64,000 nucleotides of DNA from Juglans regia (taxonomy: Eukaryota; Streptophyta; Magnoliopsida; Fagales; Juglandaceae), in the NCBI RefSeq assembly GCF_001411555.2, contig NC_049905.1:5022001-5086000 (forward strand), read 5' to 3'. Both the position numbers and the translations under genes were made by a program. How positions within the stretch are numbered: position 1 is the stretch's first letter; every line of letters starts with the position of its first letter. Of the stretch, positions 11,841-24,292 are shown one piece after another. The notes beneath the pieces are model-generated. The model searched no databases, was not told the DNA's origin, and was given only the letters and a program-made list of their open reading frames with translations.

Positions 11841-13440
11841 GCGTGTGTATGATGGTGCCGCCGGCCGGGGAAGTCGCCTACCTTGTTTGATTTTTTCAAT
11901 ATGCATTTACACAATACTGGTACAAAAGAAAATAAAGAAAATTTATAATCAATTTAGATTTTTTGTTTATATTAAAAAAAATTCTCTAAATCTTTTTTAT
12001 ATTAATTAATCACAATCATAACTTCGATTCAATTAAATAAAATAAAATCTATTTTTATACAAAATAATAATAATAATATATCCATCAAGATGAAGAACGA
12101 GTTGGTCCCGAAAAAGAATAATTTATTTATTTATTTTTAATTCTTTTTATATATTTTTTAAAAAATAATTCATAATATTATTAAAAAACACTTTTATAAT
12201 TACTAAATAATTTTTTTTTACATCGGGAAAAATTCTTGAGAAACTTTATCTGGTGATTTAGTTTTTTTTATTATTTTATTAATGTTTATAAATATTTTTT
12301 AAAAAAATATCATATCATTAAAAAATATTTCTTTAATCAGTAAATTAAAAAAAAAATTGGGACCCAACATTCGGTAGATGTAACATTTTTGTTTAAAAAT
12401 GAATAATGATAAAACTTAACTAATATTAAATAATAATAAAAAATGAAACAATATTATAAAAAATTATTTTATAATTCTGGTATGTATTTTTTATTTGTGA
12501 GTTGTAAACGGACAGTAAATAATTATCTAATTTGTATATTTGTCTTATATTATTTTATTTAATTATTATAATTTTTAAAAATTTTAAATTATAGACTATT
12601 GTTTGGTAGTGTTGGCTTCCGTGCCTTGGACTTCTTTTTATTTTATTAAGGGAGGGGCGGCGAGTTGTTAGGCTTTCCGTAAATCTAATGTAACTGGTAA
12701 TTAATATATAGCAGGAGATACGTGGTTATATTTTATTAGAAAAATACTTTAATGTAAGAGGGATTTAATTTTATAATTTAATATAATACTTTAAATTATA
12801 AAATTACTTTTATTATTATTATATATCATAAAAGATTATATTAGTTTGTGAATTTAATTTTATAAATTATTTCATAGTAACACGTCTTATTTTACTAACT
12901 ACATTAGAAAAAATAAAACGAAAAAAAACTTATTTTTATGGGACTATTTTACCGAATAGTTTATTTACGGTTATTAGTTATTTTGGTACGTAATTATCCG
13001 TGTTTTTTTTCAATGAAAGGGTCGGAACTAGGAACCCTTGCCGTTTTCTAAAGCCATTCAGAAAGATCCATTTTTGATAGGTTATTAAGAAGCATTTGAG
13101 CAAATACATTATCGAAGTTGGGCCAATTTTATTTTTATTCCACTTGCTAAGACAATGACACTGTGAGTCACCCCACTTAACCCAAAATGTGCTAAACTAA
13201 CATCTGGCAAAAACCTTACACTGTATCTCAAAGTTTTAAAATTGATTCGCATGTTTACCAAATAATGTCAGCTAGCATCACTTAGAGCATTAGTATTGAT
13301 TTCATCAAAATAATGTCAGCTAGCATCACTTATAGCATCACTCTTTTAAATATCACTATCAAAGGGCATTGTTAACCACGCATCAAAATATTTTTAAAAG
13401 TCACCCATGAATGTTTTACGGTTGAAATTTAAAATGAAAT
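11841..13440. other. AT-rich intergenic stretch, no gene
   Basis: I see AT-rich sequence only. A possible foldback element at 12096-12373 is bounded by 'gttggtccc' and 'gggacccaac'. Block 12398-12705 recurs at 17275-18120 and, in part, at 20750-20990 (shared 'tgtttggtagtgttggcttc' and 'aattattttataattct'). A 50-bp direct repeat containing 'taatgtcagctagcatcact' lies at 13262-13345. Confidence 0.5.
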
Positions 13441-15324
13441 TATTTTCTAGAGTAAAATCTAGTTAGAATGCAATAAAGAATTTAGCAGCTTTAGCTCTTA
13501 AAAATTACTCACTGATAATTGTTGGCAAGCTGGAGTCGACTTGACAAAAGTGAGTTCCGTGAAAGAATGCCAATCCCATTTTTACCGAGGAGAAGTGTAC
13601 GGTCATAATTTTTTTTCTTTTATAAAAATAAATTTATAAATTAATATGATTTTATATAATATATTATATTTTTTTATAATAAAAATAACTTTATAATTTA
13701 ATATATTATAAAAAAATTTTGTAAATAAAACATTTGTACAATGAAAAGCAGTAAGCATGGGGTAAGATCTACTCTTCAAATAATAGAGTAAGGGAGTCCA
13801 AGTGTCGTGCATGGAAGGAACCATGAGAGGTTCACATATACGTGATTGAGGTTTAGAGAGTAAGATAAAATGAAAATTTTGTGAATAATAATGAAATAGT
13901 TTGAATGGAGTATTTCTTAGGATTTGGGAAAAGAGGAAGAAAAAGTTATATAAAAAATATTATAAAGTTAAAATATTTTAAAAATATAGTTTTATAATAT
14001 TATTTTTATTTGTGAATTTGAAAAAGTTGAAATTATTTTTTATTTGAAAAAGTTGTAATAATTAATTTGAAAATTTTGTATTTGAAGTATGTTTGAGAAT
14101 AAGATGAGACGAGATGAAATGAGATTAGATAAAAATTTTGTATTTCATCTGAGGCCCCAAACAAGCTTTCTCACAAGATGAAACATGAAATTTTCAAAAC
14201 TTTTCTTAATTTTATTTTTAAATATTACTTAAATATAAAACATTTTTCAATTTCAAATGATCTTTAACTTTTTTATCTAATCATTACCTAATCATTATCT
14301 AGACAAAAAAAATTAATAAAATTTTTACAAATTTCGTAATAAAACACAAAATAATACAACTTTTTCTAACTTTAAAACAAAAATACTATTAAAAAATTAT
14401 ATTCAAATAATTTTTAAATTGATAATATTTTTCCTTAGTTTTTTTTCTATCATTTCTTAAAACTTAATAAAAATCTTAACTTAAACTATTTTATTATTAT
14501 TTACTATTATTTTTTTCCTGAGTTCCCATTCTATCTGCGTTCATCCTGAAATGTATGTGCTTTAATTGGGTTCTAAGGCAACAATTAATATGCCGTCAAT
14601 AATTAGGTGTACCGCGTCCATGCATGCATCTTCAGCAAATAATGATGGAAACTAATTATTTATAAATAGTGGTGCAAAAACGAATTACTTACCAGCTAGC
14701 CTAGCTAGAGGGATGGACAGGACGTTGTGCTGCCGGTGAAGGATCAATTAATAAGGATGGTCATTGGTCACATACCCACCGCAATTTAAATTGGTACCAT
14801 GAACAAGCTGCCTGTCATTTTATAAAGACCAACTTCGCTGTTACTCTGTCGTTTTTTCCTTGCTTTTAATTTCCGAACAACTAGTTGTCCAGCTGGCAGC
14901 GCGTAATAAAGTTGTGATATGATCTATACACACAGTAATAAAGTTCTGAGTGGCCGTTTTTATTCCGTGTTTATAGAGCCATTAAAACATTCAGTTTTTA
15001 AAAAAAGAAAATACTAGTATGATTCTTCTTATTTTGATTATTTATGTGTTTAAGATTTTTTATATAATGATTAAGAACGCGATTATTAATAGATTGCTAT
15101 GTATTTTTTATTTTTTAAAAATATTTAAATATGTTAAAAAATATATAAAAATAAAAAATTTAATAAAATGAAAATGAAGATTTGTTCTAGCGAGCCCACC
15201 CAAACACGTCGTCTCTATGATTTCTTAGTTCGTTGTGATTTCTTCCCTGTGATTTCTTGGTTTTGTGTGAAATCTCATCCTCTTCTGTGATTTCTTTCCA
15301 CTGATTTTTTAGTTTTTTATTTGA

Positions 15325-15492
15325 ATGTCTCAACGAGAGCCCTTACTCTTGACAGAGTGCACAAATAATGACCACACGCACCTACTTGTCATGCATGACA
15401 TGACCCAAGAGAGCCATGCCCCATTAAAGACAAGGGAGCAAACAAACGTTCCTGAAATCATAGATGAGGGAGCCACCTCCGTAGAGGTATAA
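15325..15492 (+). CDS. Conserved 55-codon ORF, copy A
   Basis: The frame opens with ATG (MSQREPLLLT) and closes with TAA after DEGATSVEV. The predicted peptide is acidic, hydrophilic and has no membrane segment or signal peptide; I do not recognise it. An inverted second copy at 19429-19262 encodes exactly the same 55 residues. The four base differences between the copies are all third-position synonymous changes. Similarity stops near the start and immediately after the stop codon. Upstream, 15217-15312 contains a repeated 'tgatttctt' motif. It could be a small gene, a transposon exon or a captured exon. Confidence 0.45.
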   Translation: MSQREPLLLTECTNNDHTHLLVMHDMTQESHAPLKTREQTNVPEIIDEGATSVEV

Positions 15493-15499
15493 AGGTTGA

Positions 15500-16520
15500 A
15501 TTCCATGTTAATTCACTCTCATACTCTCTTATACATGGAAAAACCATCTAAAAGTATAACGAGCTGATTTAGGCATCAAAGATGTTTCATCAATCCCAAA
15601 TCCTCGTGTTCCTTGCATTGCAAAAAACCAAACGTGATAATCAATATGATACACGTCGTTAAAAATAGGATTGTAAGATTATTGAAAAAGTCTAATAGTA
15701 ATCGATTATGCGGACTAATATGTACACTCATTCAATATAATTAGTCAAAAAATAGATTTTATTGAAAACAACGCTAATTTAAATTTAAAATATGAAGGCA
15801 ATAACATTAATATACAGATTGACACGTAAACTTATTTGTACATAGTAAAACTCAAGATTACTACTCTGGACTAGAAAAATCGATCAGACTGATTTTGTAT
15901 ATATTTATATTTTAAATATTTTTTATATATAATATATTATTTTATATAATAGTTATATAAATTAATTATATAATTTTCATTCAAGAAATTATTATTGATT
16001 ATATTATATAATTAAATTATTTAATATTTATTAATTATATTTAAAATATTAAAAGATCATTTAATTTTTTATTTAATTAATTTTTAATATTAATTTTTCT
16101 ATAAAATAAAAGAGAGAAAATGTTCATAAAGCTAGTTAACCATAAACCAGACAGATTACACCCTAGTTAACAGTTCTATTGCACTCTATGTTAGACCCAA
16201 CTTGATGAATTTATGTTTGGACTCAGCCGTTAGATTTTTTAGGTTGCGTTTGAATATTAAATTAAATTGAATTGAATTAAGTTAAGGTGATGAAATATTA
16301 TTAAAATTTTAATTATTATTTTAAAATTTTAAAAAATTAAAAAATTTATTATATTTTATATTAAAATTTTAAAAATTATAATAATGAATTGAATCGAAGA
16401 AAACGAAGGCGTTCAAGTTGCGTCATCAAATCATGACGTATACTGCTGGGAGTTTTTGGGTAGTTTAACCTTTTTTTTCGTACTTTTATTTGTGGTCAGA
16501 TTTTGAAAGCGATTACTCTC
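15500..16520. other. AT-rich intergenic stretch, no gene
   Basis: No coding frame, RNA gene or clear element ends are visible. The block 16417-16500 ('atcatgacgtatactgctgg') is repeated at 19668-19755, again followed by 'ttatttgtggtcag', so it is part of a dispersed segmental repeat. Confidence 0.5.
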
Positions 16521-16522
16521 TT

Positions 16523-17120
16523 AGAGCATTCTCATTGGATTAACTAAAAGTTAAATCTAATGAGAATTTAGTTATTAGGTCATAAAATCTCTCACATTGA
16601 ATTAGCTATATTCCATTTGGAATATAGCTACAGTAAAGTCTAAACTAATGGAATATAGCTACAGTAAAGTCTAAACTAATTTTTAAATTTGGAACACACT
16701 ATTCATTCATCAAATCCTTTTTATATTATTTCTTTCTCTCTCATTTTAATATAAATTATTTCTCTCTCCATTTTAAATGACAATTGAAAAAATATAATTA
16801 GAATACAATTACTAATTAATATATAATATTATGAATAGTAAAATATGATAAAATAAAATAAATTCATAATTAAAAAAATTAAAAAATTAAAAAATTTTTA
16901 AAATTATTAATTATTCATTACTATATAATGAATAAATGAATAATTCAATTTGGAGATTTGATGTGAATAGTCAAACTTAAATTCATTTTATATTATTTTA
17001 TTGTCATATAATGAAAAAATAGCTATTCCAATATAGAAATTTATGTGAATGTAATAACTAAATGTTAAATTCATCTTACATTCATAAAAAATATACTTTA
17101 ATTTAGCTAATTAGTGCTCT
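16523..17120. mobile_element. MITE with imperfect terminal inverted repeats
   Basis: The left edge 'agagcattctcattgg' followed by 'attaactaaa' is inverted at the right edge as 'tttagctaattagtgctct'. The interior contains two head-to-tail copies of a 32-bp unit ('ggaatatagctacagtaaag', 16618-16680). It is AT-rich and non-coding. Confidence 0.55.
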
Positions 17121-19261
17121 TACAAGGTCTATTTAATTCTGAGGTGCAGAGTGCAGACTGGTTGGTTGCTATTTAATTCTGACATATTGCTATTTAATTC
17201 TGGTATATTTTTGGAATACTGAGCTTGACCTATCGAGTCATGGAAAACGGAAGTACGACTTTTGCCGTGATTTTAAAAATGAAAAATGATAGTCTTTCAA
17301 AACTTAATTAATAAATAATAATAAAAACTAAAAAGATGGACAAAATAATATTATAAAAAATTATTTTATAATTCTGATATCTATTTTTTTTTTATTTGTG
17401 ATTAGTAAACTGATAGTAAATAATTATCTAATTCGTATTTTTGTCTTATCATATTTTATTTAATTATTATAATTTTAAAAAAATTAAAAAATTTTAATTT
17501 AAAAAATTATATTTAATTTTTAACTCTCATCTCATCTCACCTCAATTTACTTTCCAAACTTTTTTTTGTAAAGGCACGCTTTTATATTTATGTACGATAT
17601 TTAGATTGTGTTTAGTTGCAAGAGTTCTTTTGAGTTTAATCTAATTTTAAATTAAATTTATCATTCAAACACTCAACTCTCAAATTATTAAATTTATCTC
17701 AATTCAAAACTTCTTCAGACGTGAGATCTATTATCTTTTTCAACTTAACATATTATTTTATGTCAGATCTATAACTTTTTTCAACATTTCAAAAAAAACT
17801 TAACTCATTATAACATTAAAACATACTTTAAATTTAATTTAAATAAATCTCCATACTTTAAATTTAATTTAAATAAATCTCATGTAATTTTTTTTACTAC
17901 TCAACTAATTACTATTCTAAAAAAAATAAAAATTGAACTAGTCAGCTCAGTTTAGCTCAAACGCAGCCTACGTTTGTTTTCATCATGGACCATTCACCAT
18001 TGTTTGGTAGTGTTGGCTTCCGTACATTAGACTTCTTCCTTTTTTCTTTTAAAAAAAAAGGGAGGGGCGAGTTGTTAGGCTTTCTGTGAGTATAATGTAA
18101 CTGGTAATTAATAAATAATTTTATAAACTGATACGTCTTGACGTGATCTATCAAATTATAAAATTATTTTTATTATAATATAGATATGATGACTCACATA
18201 AAATTACGTCAATTTATAAAATTATTTATATATAATTTCTTGATAAGTGTAGCACTCTTCATATAGCATATAGTAAACCCAACAGATAAGTGACAAATTA
18301 CTAACCTGTTGGAACATCATTGTTGTGCAGCTTTGGCTTTTCATCGTCCAAAGCACAAAAGTAGAAAAGGATACCTCCTAAATTTTGATACATGGAAAAT
18401 TTTAATAAATATTATCTTGGCACTAAGGCCTCGGTGTTTGTGAAAAGTAGATGCTCATATTTGAAAACTAGGATTGTTGATTTTTTAAAGTAATCGATGC
18501 ATATTAATACAGACAAAAAAGGGTATTAAAGATTTTGAGTTTGAGAGTGACCTAGAGAAGTATTACCCTTGTAAAAAGATTTTATAGAAATAAATTTATA
18601 AATTGATACGATTTTATGATACATTAAATCTATTTTATAATAAAAATAATTTATCACACAAAATCATTTATAAAGCATTTTTCAAACTTTGATTATCAGT
18701 TACTTGGGCGAGAATACAGGCTACATGCCCAATGGGGGGACAAGGGTAGATTATCACTGATCATACATAATGTTCAGTACCATGGATAGCCAGTGTTACA
18801 ATCCCAATTACTTTTTAGAGAAGTGACATGTTAGCTTTCTTTTTAACAAACATGTTAAAATTACAAACAAGTACCCAAATACCAAGACAAAAAATGGCTC
18901 ATATATATATATATATATATGCATATATCACTCAAAAAAGTGCATTAAACTTGGTTTATTCACTGCTAGCTGTTGATGATGTTTTTGTCCGTTTTGTTTT
19001 TAATAGGATGACATGTTCTTAGGTACATATGTACCCCAAAGTTGGACACAAAATTATGACTTTGGTGTCCTCATTATGAATCCCCAAGGACAATTATAAG
19101 ACAAGCGTACCAATGACGAGTCCCTCCATCCTCCTCCTCCTCCTCCTCCTGTCACTGTAAAAATCTTGATTCGACTCTTTTTACCTTAGAAAAAGCAGAC
19201 CCATTTTCTGTCCTTTTTTTTTTTTATTGATTTCAAACCTGGCTGGAACTAACGGTCACTT
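17121..19261. other. Repeat-derived intergenic stretch, no gene
   Basis: It contains the second copy of the 12398-12705 block, split as 17275-17520 and 17998-18120. A direct repeat lies at 17826-17880 ('catactttaaatttaattta' twice). There is an AT microsatellite at 18901-18920 and a CTC trinucleotide run at 19131-19152. I see no supported coding region. Confidence 0.5.
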
Positions 19262-19429
19262 TTATACCTCTACGGAGGTGGCTCCCTCATCTATTATTTC
19301 AGGAACGTTTGTTTGCTCCCTTGTCTTTAATGGGGCATGGCTCTCTTGGGTCATGTCATGCATAACAAGTAGGTGCGTGTGGTCATTATTTGTACACTCT
19401 GTCAAGAGTAAGGGTTCTCGTTGAGACAT
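19262..19429 (-). CDS. Conserved 55-codon ORF, copy B (inverted)
   Basis: It encodes a peptide identical to the ORF at 15325-15492. Differences are GAG/GAA, TGC/TGT, GTC/GTT and ATC/ATA, all synonymous. About 35 bases after its stop codon, on the minus strand, there is AATCAATAAA running straight into an 11-A tract (about 19215-19229). That looks like a polyadenylated 3' end and may mean this copy was retroposed. Upstream similarity to copy A ends about 15 bases before the ATG. Function unknown. Confidence 0.45.
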   Translation of the reverse strand: MSQREPLLLTECTNNDHTHLLVMHDMTQESHAPLKTREQTNVPEIIDEGATSVEV

Positions 19430-19985
19430 TTAAATAAAAAAGAATAATATTAGATAGAAATTATTATAGTAAAAATTGTTAGATATTACTTAAATATTAA
19501 ATTGAATTGAATTGAATTAAATTAAGATGATAAAATAATATTAAATTATTAATTATTATTATTATTATTTTAAAATTTTAAAAAATTAAATTATTTATTA
19601 TATTTAATATTAAAATTTTAAAAAATTATAATAATAAATTAAAACGAAGAAAACGAAAGTCTTTAAGTTGCGTCATCAAATCATGACGTATACTGCTGGG
19701 AGTTTTTGTGTAGTTTAACCTTTTTTTTCATCCTTTTATTTGTGGTCAGATTTGAAAGCAACTTGGAAGAAGAGAGCACGTGATCCAGGTAATAGTTCTG
19801 TCAGATGCATTAAGTTTTGAAAGCGATTACTATTTATGAAGTCCAGCGTGGTTGGTTGTTATTTAATTCTGATAGATTGCTATTAAATTCTGGTAGATTT
19901 TAGGAGTACTGAGCTGATCTATCGAGATTCGAGAGTCATGGAAAACGAAAGTACGACTTTAGCCGTGATTTAGTCAAAGGATAAT

Positions 19986-20387
19986 GCTGGGGGCTCCCGC
20001 TGGGGCTCCCGCTGGGAGCTCCCGCTGGAATTCTAGTGTATTTTATCATGTATATTTTTTAATATTTTTTTATATAGATGTTTTTAATAATTTTAAATAT
20101 TTTTAAAAAATAAAAAAATTTATAATATTATTAAATAATACTTGCTTAATCACGAAGTAAAATATAAAATATTTTTTTATAATTTTTTATTTTACTTTGT
20201 GATTAAGGAAGTATTTTTTAATAATTTTTTTTTAACTTCTTAATTAAGAAAGTGTTTTTAATGATGTTCTAAATTTATTTTATTTTTTAAAAAATATTAA
20301 AAAAAATTATATAAAAACAATTTAAAAAAAAACACATATAATATATGCTACAGTCCCAGCGGGAGCCCCCAGCGGGAGCTGTAGCAC
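19986..20387. mobile_element. Foldback MITE with GC-rich 'gggagctcccgctgg' ends
   Basis: The left end has three tandem copies of a 'gggctcccgctgg' motif. The right end carries 'cccagcgggagcccccagcg' in inverted orientation. The roughly 300-bp interior is AT-rich with no frame. The arms would form a strong hairpin. Confidence 0.65.
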
Positions 20388-20410
20388 GATCCTTAGTCAA
20401 AAACAAAAAG

Positions 20411-20649
20411 AGTGCTGCTACGGGTCCGAATTTGGGACCCAAAACATGTCCCGAAAAGACAAATTTTTTTTCTTTTTTTTTTTCATATATTTTTTAATCA
20501 TCATAGACATTTTTAAAAAAAAATAAAAAATTTATAATATCATTAAAAAATATTTTTTTTATCATTCAGTAAAAAAAAAAAATTAAAAAAAAAAAAGTCC
20601 CATTCGGGACATGTTTTGGGTCCCGAATTCGGGACCCAAAGCATTTCTC
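20411..20649. mobile_element. Foldback MITE with 'gggacccaaaacatgtcccg' arms
   Basis: The left arm (cgaatttgggacccaaaaca, then tgtcccgaa) is inverted at the right (ttcgggacatgttttgggtc, then ccgaattcgggaccc). The interior is A/T homopolymer-rich. It lies directly after the 19986-20387 element but is unrelated to it in sequence. Confidence 0.7.
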
Positions 20650-21470
20650 AAAAATTATATTGTTTTATTTTATCTTATTTAATTTTTTAACTTTAATATC
20701 AATTTATCTTATTTTGTCTCTTTAAAAATAAACGAATCCTTCGAGATGAAAAATGATAGTCTATCAACTCGTGTGCAATCTCTTCAAAACTTAATTAATA
20801 AATAATAATAAAAATAAAAGGACACAACAATATTATAAAAAATTATTTTATAATTCTTATATGTATTTTTTAATTGTGAGTAATAAACTGATAATAAATA
20901 ATTATCTAATTCGTATTTTTGTCTTATCTTATTTTATTTAATTATTATAATTTTAAAAATTTTTAAATTAAATTAACAAATAAAGAATTTAAAAAAATAA
21001 TATTTTAATAATTCATCGTAATAGGAAACACCAGAGGGATAAGGAAAAGAAAATATTATTATACCCACTTTTTTTAATACTTCTATTTTACTGTTGGTCA
21101 AATATTTTTTTTATTATTTAATAATTAAAGAAATAATTTTAAATATATTAATATATTTTTTTATTTTTTAAATATATTTTAAAAAATAAATAAATAAATT
21201 TTTTTTACGCTGGACGGTATAGTCAGCGGTAAAGATAGGGCGGCATAATAGCAAGGAAAAGGCTCCTGAGTGGCTCAAAGTGGTTGGATTCTGGTTGTGT
21301 TTGAATATTGAACTGAGTTGAAATGATAAAATATTGTTAGAATATTATTTTTTAATATTATTGTTATTTTAGAATTTAAAAAAATTGAATTGTTTATTAT
21401 ATTTTGTATTAAGATTTGAAAAAGTTGTAATGATAAATTAAGATGAGTTAAGAGAGGTTTAGTAACAAGG

Positions 21471-22152
21471 CTACGTTTGGGTAGTGAGAATACTTGAGAA
21501 GTGTTGAGAATGTTTATGAATAGTTATGAGTAGAGATTGAAATCAACTTATGGATCCCATTGATAATATTTTAATTTGTTTGGAAATATGAAGTATGTTG
21601 AGTTGTTGACTTTTGAATAGATAATTGAAAAATGTGTGGGTCCCATCAATGATTGATTTTTTTTAATGATAATTTATTTATATATAATAGTGATAAATAT
21701 TATAATGATTTTATTTTTTATTTATATATAATAATGATAAATATTATAGTGATTTTATTTTATTTTATATATAATAGTGATAAATATTATAGTCTAAATA
21801 TTTTTTATTTATATATAATAGTAATAAATATTATAGTAATTTTATTTTTTATTTGTATATAATAGTGATAAATATTATAGTGATTTTATTTTTTATTTAT
21901 ATTTAATAGTGATAAATATTACAGTGATTTTATTTATATTTATATTTAATAGTGATAAATATTATAGTAATTTTATTTATATTTATATATAATAATAAAT
22001 ATTATAGAATGTTTGTGAATAGTTATGAGTAGAGATTGAAGTGGATTTATAGATCTCATTAAGAGTATTTTAAATTGTTTAACATATGAAATATTTTAAT
22101 AAGTACGAAAATATTTAAAAAGTATTGAGAAGATTTTACTACCCAAACGTAG
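21471..22152. mobile_element. MITE with TIRs and an internal minisatellite
   Basis: The termini are CTACGTTTGGGTAGT and the inverse ACTACCCAAACGTAG. Between about 21660 and 22005 there are about seven tandem copies of a 40-60 bp unit built on 'atataatagtgataaatatt' with small variants. Both flanks of the array carry the same 'gaatagttatgagtagagat' block in direct orientation. It is non-coding; apparent open frames are only the minisatellite read in one phase. Confidence 0.7.
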
Positions 22153-22728
22153 TCTTGGTTACAGTGCTCACATTTTTTTGTCAATGTGCATGTGATATGT
22201 CTGTAACTTCACGTGTTTGGGAATCTGTGTCTGCTTGGGAATCTTTGTGCAGTCTTTAACTCAGGGTGTTCATCCGGAACTCGGATTTCAAACTAAGGTC
22301 GGGTTCCAAACCGGGTATACCGGGTTATGACCCGGGCCGAAACCCGGATGAATCCGAGTTTTTACAACCCAGAAATCTGGGTTCTGAGCTGTACCCGGAT
22401 CCTTTTTTTTTTTTTTTTTTTTAAACAAGCAGAAAGCCTATATTATTAATTTTTTTTTCCCCAAAAAAAGGTAATCCTGATAAGCATAATTCTTTTTGTA
22501 TTTAAAAGCCTATATACTATTACAATTTTTTCAAGAAAAAATGTTGAAAAGCATATTTCTTTTATATATAAAACTAATTACATTTTTAACTAAATGCATC
22601 TAAAAAAAGAAATTTAATACTTATTATGTAAAATGCATGCAACACATAATGCAATTCACTACATATTACATTATTCGGTATTTGTACATTACATTACAAA
22701 ACACAAAATTACAATATATGATAATTAC

Positions 22729-22830
22729 AAGAACATCGAAAATAGCATCAACTTCATCTGTGTTGAGTGAAGGCCTGAAATCTCCTTTCCTAGCAAGTAG
22801 GCCTACCACAGGGACAACCTTGAGTAGGTG
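22729..22830 (-). pseudogene. Captured exon of a CoA-pyrophosphatase-type NUDIX hydrolase
   Basis: After an acceptor (GCATGCAG) the minus strand reads 34 codons, HLLKVVPVVGLLARKGDF and then a stretch with NTDEVDAIFDV. Plant NUDT11/15/22-like CoA diphosphatases have this sequence downstream of the Nudix box (HLLxVxPVVG..., EVEAIFDVPLEMF). A GTAATT donor follows, just where the family sequence would continue. The Nudix box itself is absent, so this fragment cannot be active. Confidence 0.65.
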
Positions 22831-24033
22831 CTGCATGCATGATCAGGGGACAACAAAATATGATATTCAACTATAATTTAAAACAAGATATCAAATGGGA
22901 AATCAATCAATTAAGTATGATATGAACCACATGTAGCACCTGAGATGAAAATGAACACATGCAAGAGAGGAAATGGACAAGGAGTTTAGTGATTTAAGTA
23001 ATTTTCTACATGCAGTTTGGAAACTGAAAACTAAATAATTTGAATGATAACTTGGCCTATTGAAAACTAATTAAATCATAAACAGCTACAGAATGTATTA
23101 AGAACTAATGCCCAAATGTAAATGTAATACTAACAACACAGACATTCATTCAGGAAAACAAATGACAACCATAGCATATGATCCTGAAAAATGAGAATTA
23201 TTTGATATCGTTCAAGAAAAACTACTCCATTGCCAAAATTAAAAAAGAATGCGTTGCATGCATGAGTTTTGAAAGCAACAAAATAGAAACCCAAAATGTT
23301 CATCACTATAAAAATATGTAAGTTCTTCAAGTCTCCTTGCATATGAGTGCGCAGACATTATCAAAGATATGTTGAAAGACTTGAAGTAAATAATAAAAAG
23401 TCAATATTGTTCTACAAATACATTACAAGAACATATAATGAAGTGGTAGGAGATCCAGACAGAAAGAAGGGGAAGATGATTTCTCTGTTCTAGTCTTTGA
23501 TATGTTTAAGCTTTGAAGATAGTACAACTTGCTTCTTGCAATACTGTATTATTGTCTTTGATTATTTTTAAAGAGCAGCAGATCTAAACAGATTTGTTAT
23601 TTATTTTTCCTTTTATGTACATGGCAACAAATCCAATCTTCAAGTACGTAGAAAAATGTTTATTTATTTTTCCTTTGTTCAACTAAACAGATCTAATTCA
23701 TAAAAATACTCTTCAAACATTCAAACATTCTCATCAAAACAAACCCAAAATCAACAAACAGAGAACAAAATTCCAACTTGTAGTTCCACTCCTCAACTGA
23801 CTCTTATTGATGCACCTATGCTGCTTCATCATTGATAGGTACTTGAACAAGTAACTTTTAAAAAATTCCAAACCTACAGCAATAGCTAATAAGGCGCAAC
23901 TTGGCCTAAAGGTTATTTGATCAACCCAATATTAAAGATGACCCCAGCTATAAACCTCACTGAATCATGCATATTAAGAAGGATTCAAATGAGTCATTTA
24001 GGAAGGTATGGACAGCAAAACTTAAGCATTTAG

Positions 24034-24292
24034 TTAAAATACAGCAAGCCATCCTGCAATGTAGAAACCAGCTAACATCCTCATTGCCTGCTTCCATTAA
24101 AACTCCAAAATGTTAAAATACACGGTTTAGTAAGAATAGAGATGACCAAGGTTGAGCACTACCAAATCACAGTTTTAAATTCAACATACCCCTTTTCGAC
24201 CGATGAAGTCTGTAATCCTATCACTTGTGACAGCACCAAGCATTGCACCAATCTTTAATATGGAGCCAAACATGAAATTGTTGCTGATCCCC
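24034..24292 (-). pseudogene. Captured exons of an ERD6-like sugar transporter
   Basis: Exon a (about 24292-24190) reads FMFGSILKIGAMLGAV, then TSDRITDFIGRKG. Exon b (24087-24034) reads AMRMLAGFYIAGWLAVF and then stops. These match the second and third helices of ERD6-like major-facilitator monosaccharide transporters, including the DxxGRK loop. The donor (GGG|GTATG) and acceptor (GCAG|GCA) keep phase 0 and the 102-bp intron is retained, so the piece was copied from genomic DNA, not mRNA. Only about 50 of about 480 residues are present. Confidence 0.75.

Larger units (their letters stand above)
9600..15000. repeat. Diverged direct segmental duplication (9600-11830 and 13440-14880)
   Basis: Two blocks recur in the same order and orientation about 3-4 kb apart. 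Block one, at 9605-10005 and 13490-13860, shares 'gtgtcgtgcat' and 'ggtaagatctactc'. Block two, at 11455-11800 and 14511-14870, shares 'gaattacttaccagctagcc' and 'gagggatggacaggacg'. The second copy lacks the GC-rich stretch of 10.6-11.2 kb. No gene is recognisable in either copy. Confidence 0.75.

Noticed and set aside
21653..21862. 69-codon frame rich in Ile, Tyr, Asn and Phe
   Set aside because: It is the minisatellite unit read in one phase.
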